From Sipunculus nudus (Eukaryota > Annelida > Sipuncula > Golfingiida > Sipunculidae): a stretch of 64,000 bases of DNA. The notes under the pieces are model-generated. The model was given only the letters and a program-made list of their open reading frames with translations, was not told the DNA's origin and made no database searches. The translations under genes were made by a program, and so were the position numbers. Shown in pieces: positions 1-44,769 of the stretch; position 1 is the first letter of the stretch, and every line of letters begins with the position of its first letter. The stretch is taken from assembly GCA_026874595.1 (NCBI GenBank), contig CM049307.1, forward strand, positions 74,622,643 through 74,686,642, in the 5' to 3' direction.

Positions 1-780
1 TATATCAGTAAGTACAGCAAGCCTGTACTGTATTTTAGTTAAGAGTTCAATCCTAGTATTATTTACATGCTCAAGTGGTCAGCTTTTCCAACTAGTGCAT
101 CCCTGTACTTCAGATGCCTATACTGTACAGATATTACCTGGCCTACAATGTTACCTGAACGGCATTAACTCACACTTAATTTACTACCCTTACTCACTTA
201 AACCATCCAGTCATCACCGTTTTCATCCATCTGCTCAAGCAAGCTTCCGTATCTTTTCAGTTAATACTATATATATACCTAGGATATCACTAAGGAATTG
301 TTCATATCTCTGAACACCTACATCAGACTTTTCAACTTACAAGTAACTGAAATACTAACTACAATACTCTATCAGGGTGAGAATATTTGAGCTTAGGAAC
401 TTGATAACGGATAACTGTCCCTTTTAGTACAAGATTAAAATTTTTTACAAGCAAACAAAGTCTTCATGTTAACCTTGATTTAGATGATACTTTCTGGCCA
501 TTATCATTCTTTTTTTCAAGATCACCTCTAGCTGGGAAGTAATGTTTTCACTGTTGTTTCTGCTAATCCTGATTTGATTCTAACCCTCTTTCCTTCCACG
601 GATCACCTTTTCCTCATACATTATAGCTTCACAACTACCATCAACTGCATGCTTATAATATATGTATACTGGTATTTCAAACGACTGGGTGTCCCAGTGA
701 ACAGAACATGTGCTCACTGAAACAGCATACACATGTTAAATCCAAGTACCGAAAGGATGTTAAATTTTCCTTTTTTTCTT
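1..780. other. no gene seen
   Basis: AT-rich sequence without convincing exons, tRNA or clear repeats. The 72-codon ORF at 95-313 has no recognisable motif and ordinary AT-rich composition. Confidence 0.5.
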
Positions 781-794
781 ACAAATGGGTTTGA

Positions 795-1071
795 ATGTAC
801 AACTCTGGAGGTGGAATTTGCCCTCCCTGCAGAGACCTCATTTTTACAGTCACTCTTTTTCTGAACTTCTTAGTGGCTATTGCTGCCATATATAGGTACA
901 GCAAGAAACATCCTATATTAATTAACAAGTTGCAGAATAAATATGTGCAGCTTGGCTCTGGGTATAACAACATACTTGTTAGACCATACCAAAGAAAAAT
1001 TGTTTTACAGAATCACCAGACATATTTTCCACAGACAAAAATGTTAGGTGTGTCGGCACGGAAATTTAAAA
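795..1071 (+). CDS. candidate exon of an unrecognised single-pass membrane protein
   Basis: Open frame from ATG at 795 (preceded directly by an in-frame stop) to a strong donor AAAA|GTGAGT at 1071. It would encode 92 residues: a short Cys/Gly-rich N-terminus, a hydrophobic helix (about residues 15-33, LIFTVTLFLNFLVAIAAIYR) and a basic/polar tail with KKHPILINKLQNKY. The phase at the donor fits the exon at 3222-3383. Acceptor-like sequences at 832, 849 and 873 mean it may instead be an internal exon starting at one of these. I do not recognise the family. The gene would run toward ZSWIM8 and converge with it. Confidence 0.5.
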
Positions 1072-3221
1072 GTGAGTGAGCAAAATGTATTATCTTTGCT
1101 AACTGCTCCTCTTACTTCAGTTCCTCAGAACATATCTATGTGAATTTATAATACAAACTATTCATTTATAAAGGTATCAACAAAAATAAAATAATCTTTT
1201 GTTTTGCTCCTGTGTATGATTAAAAGAAGAGTGGCAAATTTTTGTTTTCCTTGCTGTAAGTTGACAAAACCATACTCATTTCCTATTGATCAGTAAAAAG
1301 AGAAAAATGCCAGCTAACCCCATAAATTTTGGTTCCAGAATCTGCAGAACAATTTATTTATTTTTTTTGGGGGGGGGGGGGGGGAGGCCTTATTAGGGTT
1401 GATACTGTCCATTCTTACATTCTGGGACATTATGCAGACTAAACCTCATTTAAGCTCCATCATTTCTCATTCTCTGCCTGATATTTATTATAACTACTTA
1501 GTTTGTTAAAGCACTACCACACTACATTTGTTTACATACGAATGTTCTGTACACATGTGAGATCTGTATGTGGAACACTATGCCTTAAAACAATACAAAA
1601 TAAAAATATAGAATGAATACATTTTAGATTTATCAAAATAAAAATAATAGGGATTTACATGGGTGACATTGCTAAGTATGTGTATGTGTGTATGTGAAAA
1701 TATGTAAATGTACAATGCATCTCATATAAGAACACTATTGGCTACAAACAGAACAAAACAAGATAAAATGTATTCATACAATAACTGCCTACCTGTCTCA
1801 GGACAGTTCTCATGTTGGAAGCCTTGACAATTACTTCATTATTTAAGAAAATAAATATTCTCCCCACAATAACTGGTATCTGAGCATTTCTGGATTTCCA
1901 AAAGTCCATACTGAAAATACATTGGCCCCACACCCACTGTTTGTGCACTCTACAATAATTTGATTTGGGCGTGGTCCACAAACAGAGTTATTCCATTCTA
2001 AACTTTGCTGATACACAAGCCCTTGCCACCAAACTAGGAAGATAGCTTTTCACCTGGATGGTGGCCTTGGAGCACACGAGTCTCACATCCCCACACCTTG
2101 AGAGGTGTATTTTTACCCCGTTTCTTGAAACTGCTCATGGAGTGTGCCATTTCTCGTACACACTATGACCCGGATGTAACAGGTCTTATGTAAAAATTAT
2201 TGGACTACCACTTGTAGTCAATGATTACAGAGTTCATATTATTCATGTTTGAAGAAAGTGAACAAAATTGTCAAATTTGGAAGCTTCTTTTACCTGAACG
2301 TTGAGCTAATGTGGAAGATTGCCTCCACTATGGAGGTTATGTTTTCAGCTAATTCTGTTTATTGGATGGCTTACAAATAAACTACTGAACCAATCTCCAC
2401 ATACATTTGAGGAGGGCCAAGGTGGAATGTGGGCCAGGAATGACCCTATTAAATTTTGGTGCTGATCCCAATAAATCAGATGATCAAGTTATTTTACCTT
2501 GGGAGAGGTAAGCACTCCATTAAGAACCATTCTGTTTTAATATTATTATATTCTTTTAAAATGAAAATACAAGGGAATTTTTCACTGATCAACAAAGGTC
2601 AATTTCCATAATGTCTGAAGCATCTTTAGAATACTGGTAAGAAAAAAAAAACATAATTTTCAAACTAGACAATATATTGTACATGCATATCAACAATGAA
2701 TTTGCAGTATGAATTTCTTGAAAACCAGCCTTGACTGTATGTTCTTTTAGATACATCCGATATTTACTTTCATAACCCCATCCCTCTAATGGACTGTATC
2801 TCTTCATATTAATAAATATACTTTGAAATGGACCCCTCCCCATATCTTTCATATATACAAATGGACCCTTCCATGTAATCCTACATGGACTGGTTTACTG
2901 TCTTAATCCTCTTTCCACGGGCTGCCTCCTGTGTTTGCCTCCCTGACCTTAGTTACTGATGCTTTGGATGCCCTTTTAAGCTAATTAAAGGTAGATGGTC
3001 AACATTTTAAATCTAAAAAAGGCCACATGCCCCTACAATGATATCTATATTCCAATATCATGGTCACACCTTGTGGATAATTTTGCATCTTATGTCTTAT
3101 TCTGAAACATAAGACCCTTCAGACCAAATTATTATCCTCATAATCACTATTATCAGTTTACTGTCACATTAAATGTTACTAAATCTTCAATTGTATATTT
3201 CAGTGATTTACTTTTTTTCAG
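1072..3221. other. probable intron of the plus-strand candidate gene
   Basis: AT-rich, no exon recognised. A 16-base poly-G run lies at 1369-1384 next to a T-rich stretch. Confidence 0.4.
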
Positions 3222-3383
3222 ATTTGCACACAGATGACTCATTTTTATATTCTATTAAACCACACTTGGAAACTGGTAGTTTAAATATAAAGGAAATCAA
3301 CACTCCACTGGAAGACGGACAGCTCAAAAAGCGTATCAATCTCATAAGACAACAACTGACCTCACAATCCAAAACTTTTGAGA
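3222..3383 (+). CDS. candidate second exon of the same plus-strand gene
   Basis: Excellent acceptor (TTTACTTTTTTTCAG) and donor (GAGA|GTAAGC) enclose 162 bp with no stop. Phase 1 on both sides, so it joins 795-1071 in frame: KFKN then LHTDDSFLYSIKPHLETGSL, LEDGQLKKRINLIRQQLTSQ and SKTFE. The amphipathic Leu/Arg/Gln-rich end could be helical or coiled. No family recognised. The next exon is unclear; a possible terminal exon lies at 5333-5478. Confidence 0.55.
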
Positions 3384-5550
3384 GTAAGCTTGAGCCACAC
3401 ATTGTCTGTTATAAAACAAATCAGACAGAATTTTCTTATGGATATTTATACATTAATTAACATGCAAAGCTGGTTGCCAATCTGGGGCTATTCCTGCAGT
3501 GAATTACAGGTACACATTAGTCCATTCCATCACCAGATGTTCATGATTTTTAAGCATTTTATGGTCAAAGTCTCTCCATTTTTCAAAAATGTCAGTATCA
3601 AAAGAAAGCAAGAGAAAAAAGCTATTCTGTGATTGTACTTTATTTTACCTTGAATTTATATTCTGCACCACAACTGCATGGCTTCCTAGGTTCATGTGTA
3701 CATTTTTTATAAAGCATGAGTTCCTTTAAAATATTCCTTATTAAAAAGCTTTTGTGAATGTTTAACAGGTCTCCTACCCTACCAGCTATGCTTTGAAATC
3801 ACCATAATAATGAGTTTTCTTTCAAGTAACAGATCCGGGGGGGGGGGGGCCTTTTTTTAGACAAATCTTATGCATGACGGGGTGTTTTGAGGTCGAAACC
3901 CACACCTGCTCTTAACCAACGACCGATTTTAGGACAATTTTTATGCATGACACCTGTTGACCCATCCCCGCAAAAAATCATGGATCCGCGCATGCTGGGC
4001 TATTCCTGGAGTGAATATTTGGACAATTTTGTTGCTCAAGGAAAATGTGGTAAATACACCTAAGTTTTATTTAAATAAGGCAATGCTTTATTGTTTTATT
4101 ATGAGTTACTTATGGTGATACATTGGCTGTAAACAATACGGGATATCCCCAATGCATTCTCTAATGTAAATTGAGGAGAGAAACCACTGGCTAGCACAGC
4201 CAGAAGCCCATTTATGCAGGCAAGTGTGATTCAGCCAGTCAGTAGTACTGTCTTATCTGACAGTCCCCACTATATCAGCTTATGTATGCTATTGACTGTT
4301 TATATAATGTGACAAATATAAGACTGCAATTAATTTTTGGTATGCTGCAAGAGAAATTAAATGAAATTTGCAAAAGCTGACATTTATCTGTAAATGAAAG
4401 ACCAAGTGTAGCGTTGCCCTTTATTATCATGCAAGTCTGTTGATACAAGATAAAGTTTTAATTCAATATGTCATTTTTAAGCTTTTTCACATTCATTCTA
4501 CCATATTAATTTCAACAAAACAACAGACTATTAAGACAAGACCATATTAAGTTTCAGGATAATTTGTAATGAAAAGGGCTAGTGCTCAGTGCACATGCAG
4601 CTGTATTGGATGAATGGGCTGGACAGACTGTCCGCCAGGGGCGCTAGTTGTTTGCCTGCAATTTTTCAGGCAGGCAAGCATACTCTACCTCCACACACGA
4701 GAGGAACGGCATTACCGATATCCCGCATTAAACATGACTGGTTCTCATCAGTGACACCTGGTGGTGGAATGGAATACAATTACAGTGCTGCAGAAAATGA
4801 TGGCTTTAAATTTTATTGGTGATTGTCACAACAGAGCTCAAATGTTTTGCCAAACCATAATAAAAGCTACAAACTGAAAACTCAAATCCTGGTAACACTC
4901 AAAAAGCTTTGGATAAAAGGTTTACAGGACCTGCATACTGCAGGACTGTGGATATCACAGGACCTGCATTCAGAGAAAAACATGGATTTGACAGGACCTG
5001 TGGATATCACAGGACCTGTATACAGAAGGGCACAGATTTCACAGGATTTTGCAGGATGCAAGAGAATGGAGAGAATCTCTGAAGGCTGTTTGTCCATGAA
5101 TTGATACATGTTGGCACCCCACTACCCACGATTGTACAAGCCAACACAGGATAAAGTTATGCCAAGCTGGAAGCAGGGAATAAAATTTTAGTGAACACGG
5201 ACCATATGCCTAAATTTTGTGACTTGGAACTGACATTTTTAATAGTAACAGGTACTGCAGTCATAATATTTAGTAGACACATAGGAACTAGAAGATCACT
5301 TGTTGTATACTGCATTTACTGATTTTTTTCAGGAGCTTCATACTGTTATTTAAAAATGTTCAAGAATCCACAAGCCATGTTTAAGTTGCTATTTGCATTA
5401 ATGTTAACACTAGGGAATTTGGACATGCCATCGCTTGTAGTTTGGCTTGTGATATCACTTGTATGCAGCCTCTGTTGATCTGGATTTTTTTAAAGAATTT
5501 TTTTCCCCGCGTCAGACTATACCAAGCCCATACTTGAATGAAAGGGTCTC
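3384..5550. other. no gene seen apart from a weak exon candidate; simple repeats
   Basis: A 13-base poly-G run is at 3837-3849. At 4921-5060 there is a degenerate minisatellite based on CAGGACCTG and GGATATCACAGG. An acceptor TTTTTTTCAG at 5332 opens 47 codons to a TGA at 5476-5478 in a phase compatible with the 3222-3383 exon; it is hydrophobic and unconvincing. Confidence 0.4.
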
Positions 5551-5552
5551 TG

Positions 5553-5770
5553 GGGTAATCAAATGCCACTTGATGTCAACTTATTGAATTGTTTTCAGAC
5601 ATTTCAGGGATAGTGGAGTGCCACCTAGTGTCAACATACTGAACTAATATCAGACATTTCAAGGGTAGTCAAGCACAAGCTAGTGTCAACATATTGAACT
5701 AGTGTCAGACATTTCAGGGATAGTGGAGTGCCACCTAGTGTCAACATATTGAACTAGTGTCAGACATTTA
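5553..5770. repeat. 55-bp tandem repeat, about 4 copies
   Basis: CAGACATTTCA recurs at 5596, 5651, 5706 and 5761, exactly 55 bp apart, each followed by a variant of CCACCTAGTGTCAACATA and TTGAACTAG. The first copy is partial. Intergenic, between the two convergent genes. Confidence 0.85.
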
Positions 5771-6745
5771 AACAGATCATAAAGCCAAGCAGGAGGTGCA
5801 GGGGAACCAGATCTACAGATCCCCGGTTCGGGTTTAACAGGATATCACAACACAAACACTGATTGATGAATCCCTGACTGGTTATAACCACGGCCCTGGG
5901 CTGCCCACTGTCAACGTCAACTTGTTACAATACAAAACAATTCTGGAAGTGGCGGATGCCATAAAATTAACTATCATCCCTGCCTTAGACTTGTTTTTCT
6001 CCACAACAGTTGTACTTGGACCTTGAAGCCTGAAACCCACAGATATGTAATGCATGAAGTGTAGTCCATATATTGCAAATATTCAAATATACAAGACTTT
6101 AGTTAAACATGATACACACAGTACAGTCTGTATTCTTGTAAGACTTCTGTCGAGAGTGACCATCTTGCAGTGTTCAATTGAACCCCAGGCTGCATGGTGC
6201 TGCCACCTAGTTTTTGAAACATCCACCAATTAGTGACATCTATTTACATTCATGTAAACTACATGATAAATTCTTCAGATGATGCCAGGCTGTTCCCCAA
6301 TATAATTCAAGCATTAACTAGTGTTATTAAATTGTCTTTGTTTCTGTCAGCATATATGCTTCATTGTTGCTTCCTTTTCTTTGTAACAAACTGGAAATTA
6401 GCATTATTTTTTTCTATTTTTTTAATCATAACAACATAATGACTGCCAGCACTGTGTCACAATAACGAAACGACTACATAATGATCACAGTGACAGGTAG
6501 GATGGCTTACGGAACAGCCAGAATGTTCACTATACATATGTACAAGGCACCACATGTAAACTCTCATTGCTACATGAACCATGCATTACCTATATGTGGA
6601 TTCCAAGCTTGACACCCATCCACGCCACATGTTGTAGAGTTAGTTTTTGTGTTATATAATTTTTATATCATTTCCAAACTATTTATCACTACATAACTAC
6701 ATTCACTACAAATTACTATGTACCACTACTACAAGATAATATACA

Positions 6746-6815
6746 AGACCTGCATAGACCTATGACAATATATAACACATTTATTGTCCAAAAAAAGATT
6801 GAACATAAACCACAC
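6746..6815. repeat. 70-bp dispersed repeat in ZSWIM8 3' flank
   Basis: The block with GACAATATATAACACATT and TTGTCCAAAAAAAG recurs with few changes at 7858-7925 in the last intron. On the minus strand it contains AATAAA (plus-strand TTTATT at 6780-6785), about 250 bases past the ZSWIM8 stop, so it could supply the poly(A) signal. Confidence 0.6.
6780..6785 (-). promoter_or_regulatory. candidate poly(A) signal of ZSWIM8
   Basis: First canonical AATAAA on the minus strand found downstream of the stop at 7032. An ATTAAA occurs further on at about 6421-6426. Which is used cannot be told from sequence. Confidence 0.3.
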
Positions 6816-7031
6816 TTATTCAAAATTTGTTACCCGAATTGACACGATTCATGATTGACATACATGTTATGCTTACAAAACATGACCGGATTATACTAGG
6901 GGAAGTGGGACTCGCTCACCCACACACACGCACAGACACTCGCACAGTCATAATCTGGCGCAGTATGACAGTATAAATTTCATAATGTGTATACTTCTAA
7001 TGCTAGTTACAAAGCCTAAGTTTCCTGGTAA

Positions 7032-38275
<31,244 letters not shown>

Positions 38276-40862
38276 CTGTAAAGAAACAATGATGATTACA
38301 TATTAACAATTCAATCTAAGTTCCATTAACAGTCAAATGGAGCCTTTAAAGGACACACAAAGTAAGAATATCTATTAACAAACCTTTATTAACTACACTG
38401 ACAGGGTATATCTGTATGAAATACTTGAACACTGCAATTTCATTTTTTTTTTCAAGAATAACATATAATACCCTTAATTAAGGTGCATAATGTTCTCACT
38501 GTGTAATGTTGACATTTTACTTTTTACACCTATTTGATGGGTGAACATCCCCACGAGAGTGTAGTAAAGCTTTCCAGAGCTCACAGATTCCTAGATACAC
38601 CCAGTGTGGGCACTATAGCAGAAACACAGACTTATCAACAGTTTTATTTATACTCCATCCCACCACCCCTGTCTACCTTATTTTTCATAGCAATTATTCA
38701 AAGCACTAAAGCGTACCTTCATTTACATTAGAGGTAAGTCATACAAAGGTGGCAAAATTATGCTCTCCAATGTATGGATTCCATATGATTAATTAAGAAA
38801 GAAATATGACTTAACAGATTACGTGACATATTAGTGATGATATTAGCTGGCCATCTTTAACTACATATATTTCAGGATTCCTAGGGATGACGTCACAGTG
38901 GTATTTGCACATCACAGGTTTGTTACCTCACACATAGATTCCTCCTACATTACATGATTAAACAGATATGGCCACTTAAACTGACACACTCCTTTTCGCA
39001 GCTCTCTCTAGACAGGTGAACAAAATCCTGACATTGCAAAGTAAACATATTTATTTCATGCTTATTTAAATCATCATAAATTGCAAAATTACCTCCTTTG
39101 ATTAAAGCTAATTTGCAGTGGCAAATAAAATATATTTGGAAGAAATATTGTAAAATATTAGGTGGACAGGGGTGTTGAAACAAGAGTAAAGATAAATTTC
39201 TTCTTGCTATATGTTCTACTCTGAGTACATGTTAATGTTTTAAATCCTGTGTGTTCTTTACCTATAAACATGACACCAATCAGTATCTAAACCCAGCCCA
39301 GCAGCCCAAAACTCTTCTCTACATCATGATCATGAAACTTCAAACACAAATCCGCTATTGATCAGTAATCAGTTATTCAGTGCTTTCTTCTGGCAGACTG
39401 TACACAGAGTTAGAGATTTTTAACAGAAAATTTAAAGAAAATTTTATTTTTATTATTTTTCATCCTCCACAACATCATGATATTACTTTTATGTAATATC
39501 CCATCAGACATTTCAGGGACAAAAAGTGCAATATAAGTAACCTTCAGCCTTAATCCCTAACTACAAAATAAATGAACAAGAAAACTGCATGATATAACGC
39601 TTCAGTTTCAAGGATTACAGTAATTCCTATTCAACACAGCACATGTGACCTTTGATTCTGACATTTTCGTTTGCACCAGTTTTACCGCTCCTCAATCAAT
39701 ATTAATATTAGATTCTGTTTGTCATATTCAAGGTATTACACTGCTTAGCGTGGTATGATATACTATATTTTTTTAATGATAAACATTTCACTATTTTTCT
39801 GTGTGTGAGATTGGGGAGTCTGTATAAATTTTAGCACCGGGACAATTTTATAAGGGAAACCATATGTTCTGTACTATGACCTGTCTGGTGCGATTGTCAT
39901 ATGTCTGGGTCTAGCCAGCAATGACAGGGCTGTGTCATTGTCCCTGCCACAATACAGCCGCTGCCTTCAGACAGCAGTGCTCAGTTACATCAGAAAACAT
40001 GAGAAAACAGCAAGTGCTGTCATGAAATATAATTACTCTTGTCACTTAAGGTCACCTTCTTACCTCCAACCTGACCCAAGACTGACCCACTGAGAAACTA
40101 ATACCTTAACACAATGAACCATATGAGGGCAGTCTGGGTACAGTAAGCTTTATTGTCATGAACAAACCAAGTGGAAATCATGTCAGAAAAATAAAGTTAT
40201 GCTTGGATTCAGGCTGAGATTTGACAGATGGGTAATGGACATCCTTTATATGCGGTTGTTATCCTTTACCTCATATTTATTCAAGTATTTCTGCTGACAG
40301 TGGTAGAAACTGTAAAGGGCTGACATTCAATCCTGAGCTTTGTGTGGTGTCAGGCTATAATTGAAGTTATCACCATGGTGGAATCCTTCTATAATTTGAG
40401 AATTAGGGCATGGTCCAAAACAAAAGTTACTGATTTAGCCACCAAACTCTCTCTCTGATAGATTCACGCCTAGACCTTGTCTGCATAGTACTTTTGTGGC
40501 ACACCCTAACACCTTAACTCACAACTAAGAACCCTGACAAGTGTATTTCTTCCATTTTCTAATACCCCTCATTGGGGCTGCCATTTTGCATACACACAAC
40601 AACACAGGCCACATGTTGAAATATGGCTATACAACTGGTTATAGAAAATTCATTCTTAAACATGTAAAGTTACTATAAAGTAGCTGGACTCAGATTTTCA
40701 AGCATTTTCATCAAACTGCTCTGATTTTGACAACAATTTAATGGAGTCCATATTCACCTACATATTTGAAAAAGAAATGATTTCTGTCTTCCTTTTATAT
40801 ATTGTTACAGGGTGACATAAAAGCTGACCAAACTGTCTCGCTACTTAAGCTTGCCTTTCTAG
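38276..40862. other. upstream of exon V1, no gene seen
   Basis: Presumably the first intron of ZSWIM8, since V1 begins mid-codon behind a normal acceptor. I searched the minus strand for the acidic N-terminal block (CSFISEAESLCQNW-like) and saw none. Confidence 0.5.
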
Positions 40863-41082
40863 CAAAGCCATTGAGACGCCAGACATGTGCGCCACCATCA
40901 TCCGGAATCAGCCCAATGTTTTCCCTTGGTACACCGGACCCAGCAAATATGAAGCCAACCACAACATACAATGGAAATCAAAACCTGAATCAAAGATATT
41001 CCATGTATTTGTGTCCGAAGATGTCTATCACAGGCCAAAAATAGACAAACCCAGCTTACCCAGTAATATACCTCCTAAATAA
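40863..41082 (+). CDS. candidate terminal exon, unrecognised protein
   Basis: A pyrimidine-rich acceptor (CTTGCCTTTCTAG) is followed by 72 codons and a TAA: KAIETPDMCATIIRNQPNVF, PWYTGPSKYEANHNIQWKSK, PESKIFHVFVSEDVYHRPKI and KPSLPSNIPPK. It is less AT-rich than its surroundings and rich in Pro, Lys and aromatics, a composition seen in some microtubule-associated ciliary proteins, but I do not recognise it. No upstream partner exon was identified. Could be a gene nested in the ZSWIM8 first intron, a retrocopy fragment, or chance. Confidence 0.35.
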
Positions 41083-41184
41083 TTTTCTATGGACATGCAA
41101 TTAGCAGCTAAACACATAACTAAGAATAATAATAATAAGGATGAGCCCTATCTGGTTTAATAGTGTAGCAAGCCTATAAATATA

Positions 41185-41284
41185 ACATATATCCATATAT
41201 ACTGTGTCAGTCTTTGAAGTCCTGCACAAACATACCTATATTCACATATACTGTGAGAATCTTTGAAGTCCTGCACAAACATTT
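41185..41284. repeat. 49-bp tandem duplication
   Basis: TCTTTGAAGTCCTGCACAAA starts at 41211 and again at 41260, with ATATACTGTG before each. Confidence 0.85.
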
Positions 41285-42284
41285 GATAACTGTGCACATG
41301 AAAAAAATTCTTGAGTGAACAACGTGGAAGATCATTTCTTATATTGATACACAATCAGTCTGGTTTGACCATTAAATTTTCATATCATTCACAATTGGAA
41401 TAAGTATGGTACATGAATATACAACTTGTGCACATTCAACACACACACAGAAAAATAACATATGAACACATATTACATAGGAAAAGTCTTGTGGAACAAA
41501 CACAGTCAGGACAGACACATATAAGAATGAATTGTATTGTACATTATAAAATGGTGCGAAAATTATAGCCCACGGTAATAGCCAGGCATTGACACAGACC
41601 ACGGTGAATTGGTGCAGCCTACAAAGTAGAGAAGTGCTAGAAGAAGCAAAGCCCGGAGTCTCGTAACAAGGCCAGGATCACACAAACAAAGTCAGGTTAC
41701 CAGGTCACAGAACCAACCACTTGGCGAGCACATAAGAATCAAACAACCACAAGGTAGTGGGATCTATATATTCTTCACCCTGAACACAAGCCATGGACTT
41801 ATTGCTCAGCAGAGCAAGTCTGATTCTCTGCCCTATTCTGTCTTTGAAGCCTCTGCTCTGGCCGCCCAGGTGGACAGAGTTAAGTCCTACCTGGGTCAAC
41901 AGAGGTTAGGAGAATGCAGGTCTGTCCCTACCTGTCTATTGATTGTAGCCTTGTACATGTTTTATGTGCATGCAGTTGCTGGGTGCCTGGGCTGCAGGGA
42001 CAGACTGGCAGTCTCACAATAGATTCCTATATCTTCAGCCAGCTGAACCTCCCCAGGGAGCCAGCAGAAAGTGGACAGGCTGCCAGCATTACAGCACAGT
42101 ATGTGCACTGGTAAAGACTGTAGTACTCCACAAACAGAAACATGATGCCTTAATATAATATTCCATCTAGCAGGCTTACTGCTCCAAGTCTGCTTAGAAG
42201 GGTCTTTTCAGAAAATCCTTTAGAAGGTTAGACAGCATCACCCCTTCATAAAGCAGGGAAGAGAGAGGAAAATATTGCATGCAG
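41285..42284. other. no gene seen
   Basis: Several short ORFs without recognisable motifs. The 41705-41899 minus frame is less AT-rich but has no clean splice context. Confidence 0.4.
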
Positions 42285-44724
42285 CTTTTTTAGCTCAGCT
42301 GACTTTCAGTCATGCTGGGCTAAAGCGATGGGTCTTTGTCTGTTGCCTTCCGTCTGTCTGTCCGTCCGGCCGGCCGGCCGTTAGCAGGGCACAAATCATA
42401 ACCATAGGGGCCGGCCCGTGCCATGAACCCTATGCAGTCTAAGAGGTTCTAAAAAGTTCTCCTAGCAAACCTGAAATTAGGTCACTGCGACCTATATTCT
42501 CGAAGTTATGGGGTGTGTTTGCACCCCACAGAAATAATTCTTTTAGCCAAAATTTTCATCCCAAACCTTCCATCTTTCACATACAGTTCATCTACCAACA
42601 GGGGAAGAACCATAATTATTTTGAGGTCACAAGGTCAAAGGTCAAGGTCACAGAACCAACTTCTTTGAAAAGCCTGTGGATGCATTTTAAGCCAAACCTT
42701 TCATCCCAATTCTTTGATCTTTCACATATAGCTCACCTACTAGGTGGGAGAAGAATCCTATAGATGTTGAGGTCACAAGGTCAAAGGTCAGGGTCACGGG
42801 ATCCACTTCTTTGAAAAGGTTGTTGACACATTTCAAGCTAGACCTTTCATTCCAAACCTTTCAGCACTGATATCGCTTCTCTGCTAACAGGGGAAAAGAC
42901 CTGTTGATTTTGAGGTCAACGGTCAAGTTCACCGCACTCTCTTCTAATGTGGAGACATTTTCAGGCAAACATTTCAATCTATACCTTCCATCTGACATAT
43001 ATGGCTTACCTACCAATAGGGGAAGAAGCCTATTGATGTCGAGTTCAAAAGGTCAAAGGTCAAGGCCACAATACTTAATTGTTCTAAATGCTTGTGAACA
43101 TATTTCTGGTGAAACTGTTCAACCCAAACCATCAGTCTTTCACATATGCAGCATCTATGCATCACTCAATTTGATCCAAACTTCATATTTATGGGTCTTT
43201 TTGCTTGAAGAAATAACTGATTGATTTTGGGGTCAGCTGGTCAGGAGGTTAAAGGTTGCAGGTCAAAGTTATTCACTCATTGGTTGCCAAGTAATTACAC
43301 CAGATTTAAGTGGTAAGTAGTTACCCATCATTTAGAAAGAATCCAGTTGATATGTGGGCAAAAGGCCAAGGTCATTGGTCAGGGATGTTCGCAATAACTT
43401 ATTTTGTAGACCATCTCTATTTTTCTTTTATATATAACCACTGCAATCCAGCTGGTACATCTCACTGTGTCGCTGTAACTGTGAGTGACACTGGTGACAT
43501 ATGACTCCCTTTTGTATCAGCCTATTAAGTGATAAGGCTGAGTGATAAGTACCTCGTTACTGCATAACAAAAACACAGTTGTCGGAATGCTTCAGCCAGG
43601 CATTAAGACTATGAGAGTATAGTATTAAGGTTTAGCTACTGATTTATAAGATGATGGGAACATTTTGCAGTTTATGGAATCATAGCAATAAACTTAGTTT
43701 CCTAGATATCGGAATATTTGTATATAAATCACCAACATATAAAAGCAAGTGTTTGTTCTCATAATATGTGGATATGTACCTGGATTAAGGATAGCTTTTT
43801 TTCATTACGAGACTCTTAGTCATGCTTTCTGCATTTCCTTTCTTTTAGGTTTTGCAGTTTACCTACCCTGCTGACCCCATTGAAAAGCAGAGTTATAATA
43901 AAAAATATTAGACTTACACTTTTTACATTTGCATATCTATAAATCTGATATGAGGGCCTTAACATGCCTTTTGAATTGTTTTGGACATTCATTACTGTAC
44001 CATCCTTTGGAGAATTTGCCCCAAGTTTGGTCTCTTATTGGAGGATGTGTGATATCAAATGTCTGACTTGTCAGAAATCCATTATGTCTGCCAGTTAGCC
44101 CCCTTAGAAATCCTTTTTTTCAGTACAGTTTCAGTGATTTTTCTTCAATGTTTGATCCAATTTAGAGAATGTTTGTTGTCTGATTTCAGACCTGTCAGAA
44201 GTTGAATATGGCCACGAGGCAACCATATTCCTTTTGATCATATTATCTCAAGAACTGTTAAAGTGAATGCAGTTGGAAGTATATTAATCTTATCTTGCAA
44301 AGGATTTGGTCAAATATTTTTTAATAATTACTACCATCATTTATACAGGTGCAGTACAGTTGGCTTGTATTAAATAAAATTTAAACAGAAGCACCCATTT
44401 CTCAATAATTCTTGCATGAATTTCCTTGATTTTTGCTATATATGTTGATCTTATATTTGCCCTTTGTGGTGTTCCTTTTGAGACTGACAGATATCAAGCA
44501 AGCTCTGGAAATAGTTGCTGATAGCTTAATCAATATTTTTCCTCTGACCATAAATTCACTGTGTTTTAACCAGACACAGGTGATATATATTTCTGTTGTC
44601 GTAGAAAATTTCAACATATTGGCAAATTGGGTCTTCAAAATTTAACTGGAAGTTGTGAATCTCAGCCAATGATGTTGCAGGTCATGCTTGGCAGCTGAGC
44701 ATCATGACTTATGGGTCACTTGTT
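42285..44724 (-). mobile_element. family B 2.4-kb element, copy 2 (inverted)
   Basis: Starts TTTTAGCTCAGCTGACTTTC (hairpin with AGTCATGCTGGGCTAA), then CCGTCCGGCCGGCCGGCCGT, and ends near CATGACTTATGGGTCACTTG. Reads as the reverse complement of 27848-30278 from end to end, with scattered small differences. It holds dense AGGTCA clusters at 42621-42651, 42768-42796 and 43049-43062. Non-coding. Confidence 0.7.
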
Positions 44725-44769
44725 AAATTTTAAAACTGTATGAAAAGTGGACCCAAATGTATCAAAGTA

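Noticed and set aside
5333-5478. Third exon of the left-edge plus-strand gene
   Set aside because: The acceptor and phase fit, but the 47 codons are hydrophobic AT-rich sequence with no other support.
41705-41899. Minus-strand ORF as the missing first ZSWIM8 exon
   Set aside because: It lacks the acidic N-terminal features, and no donor of the right phase was seen.
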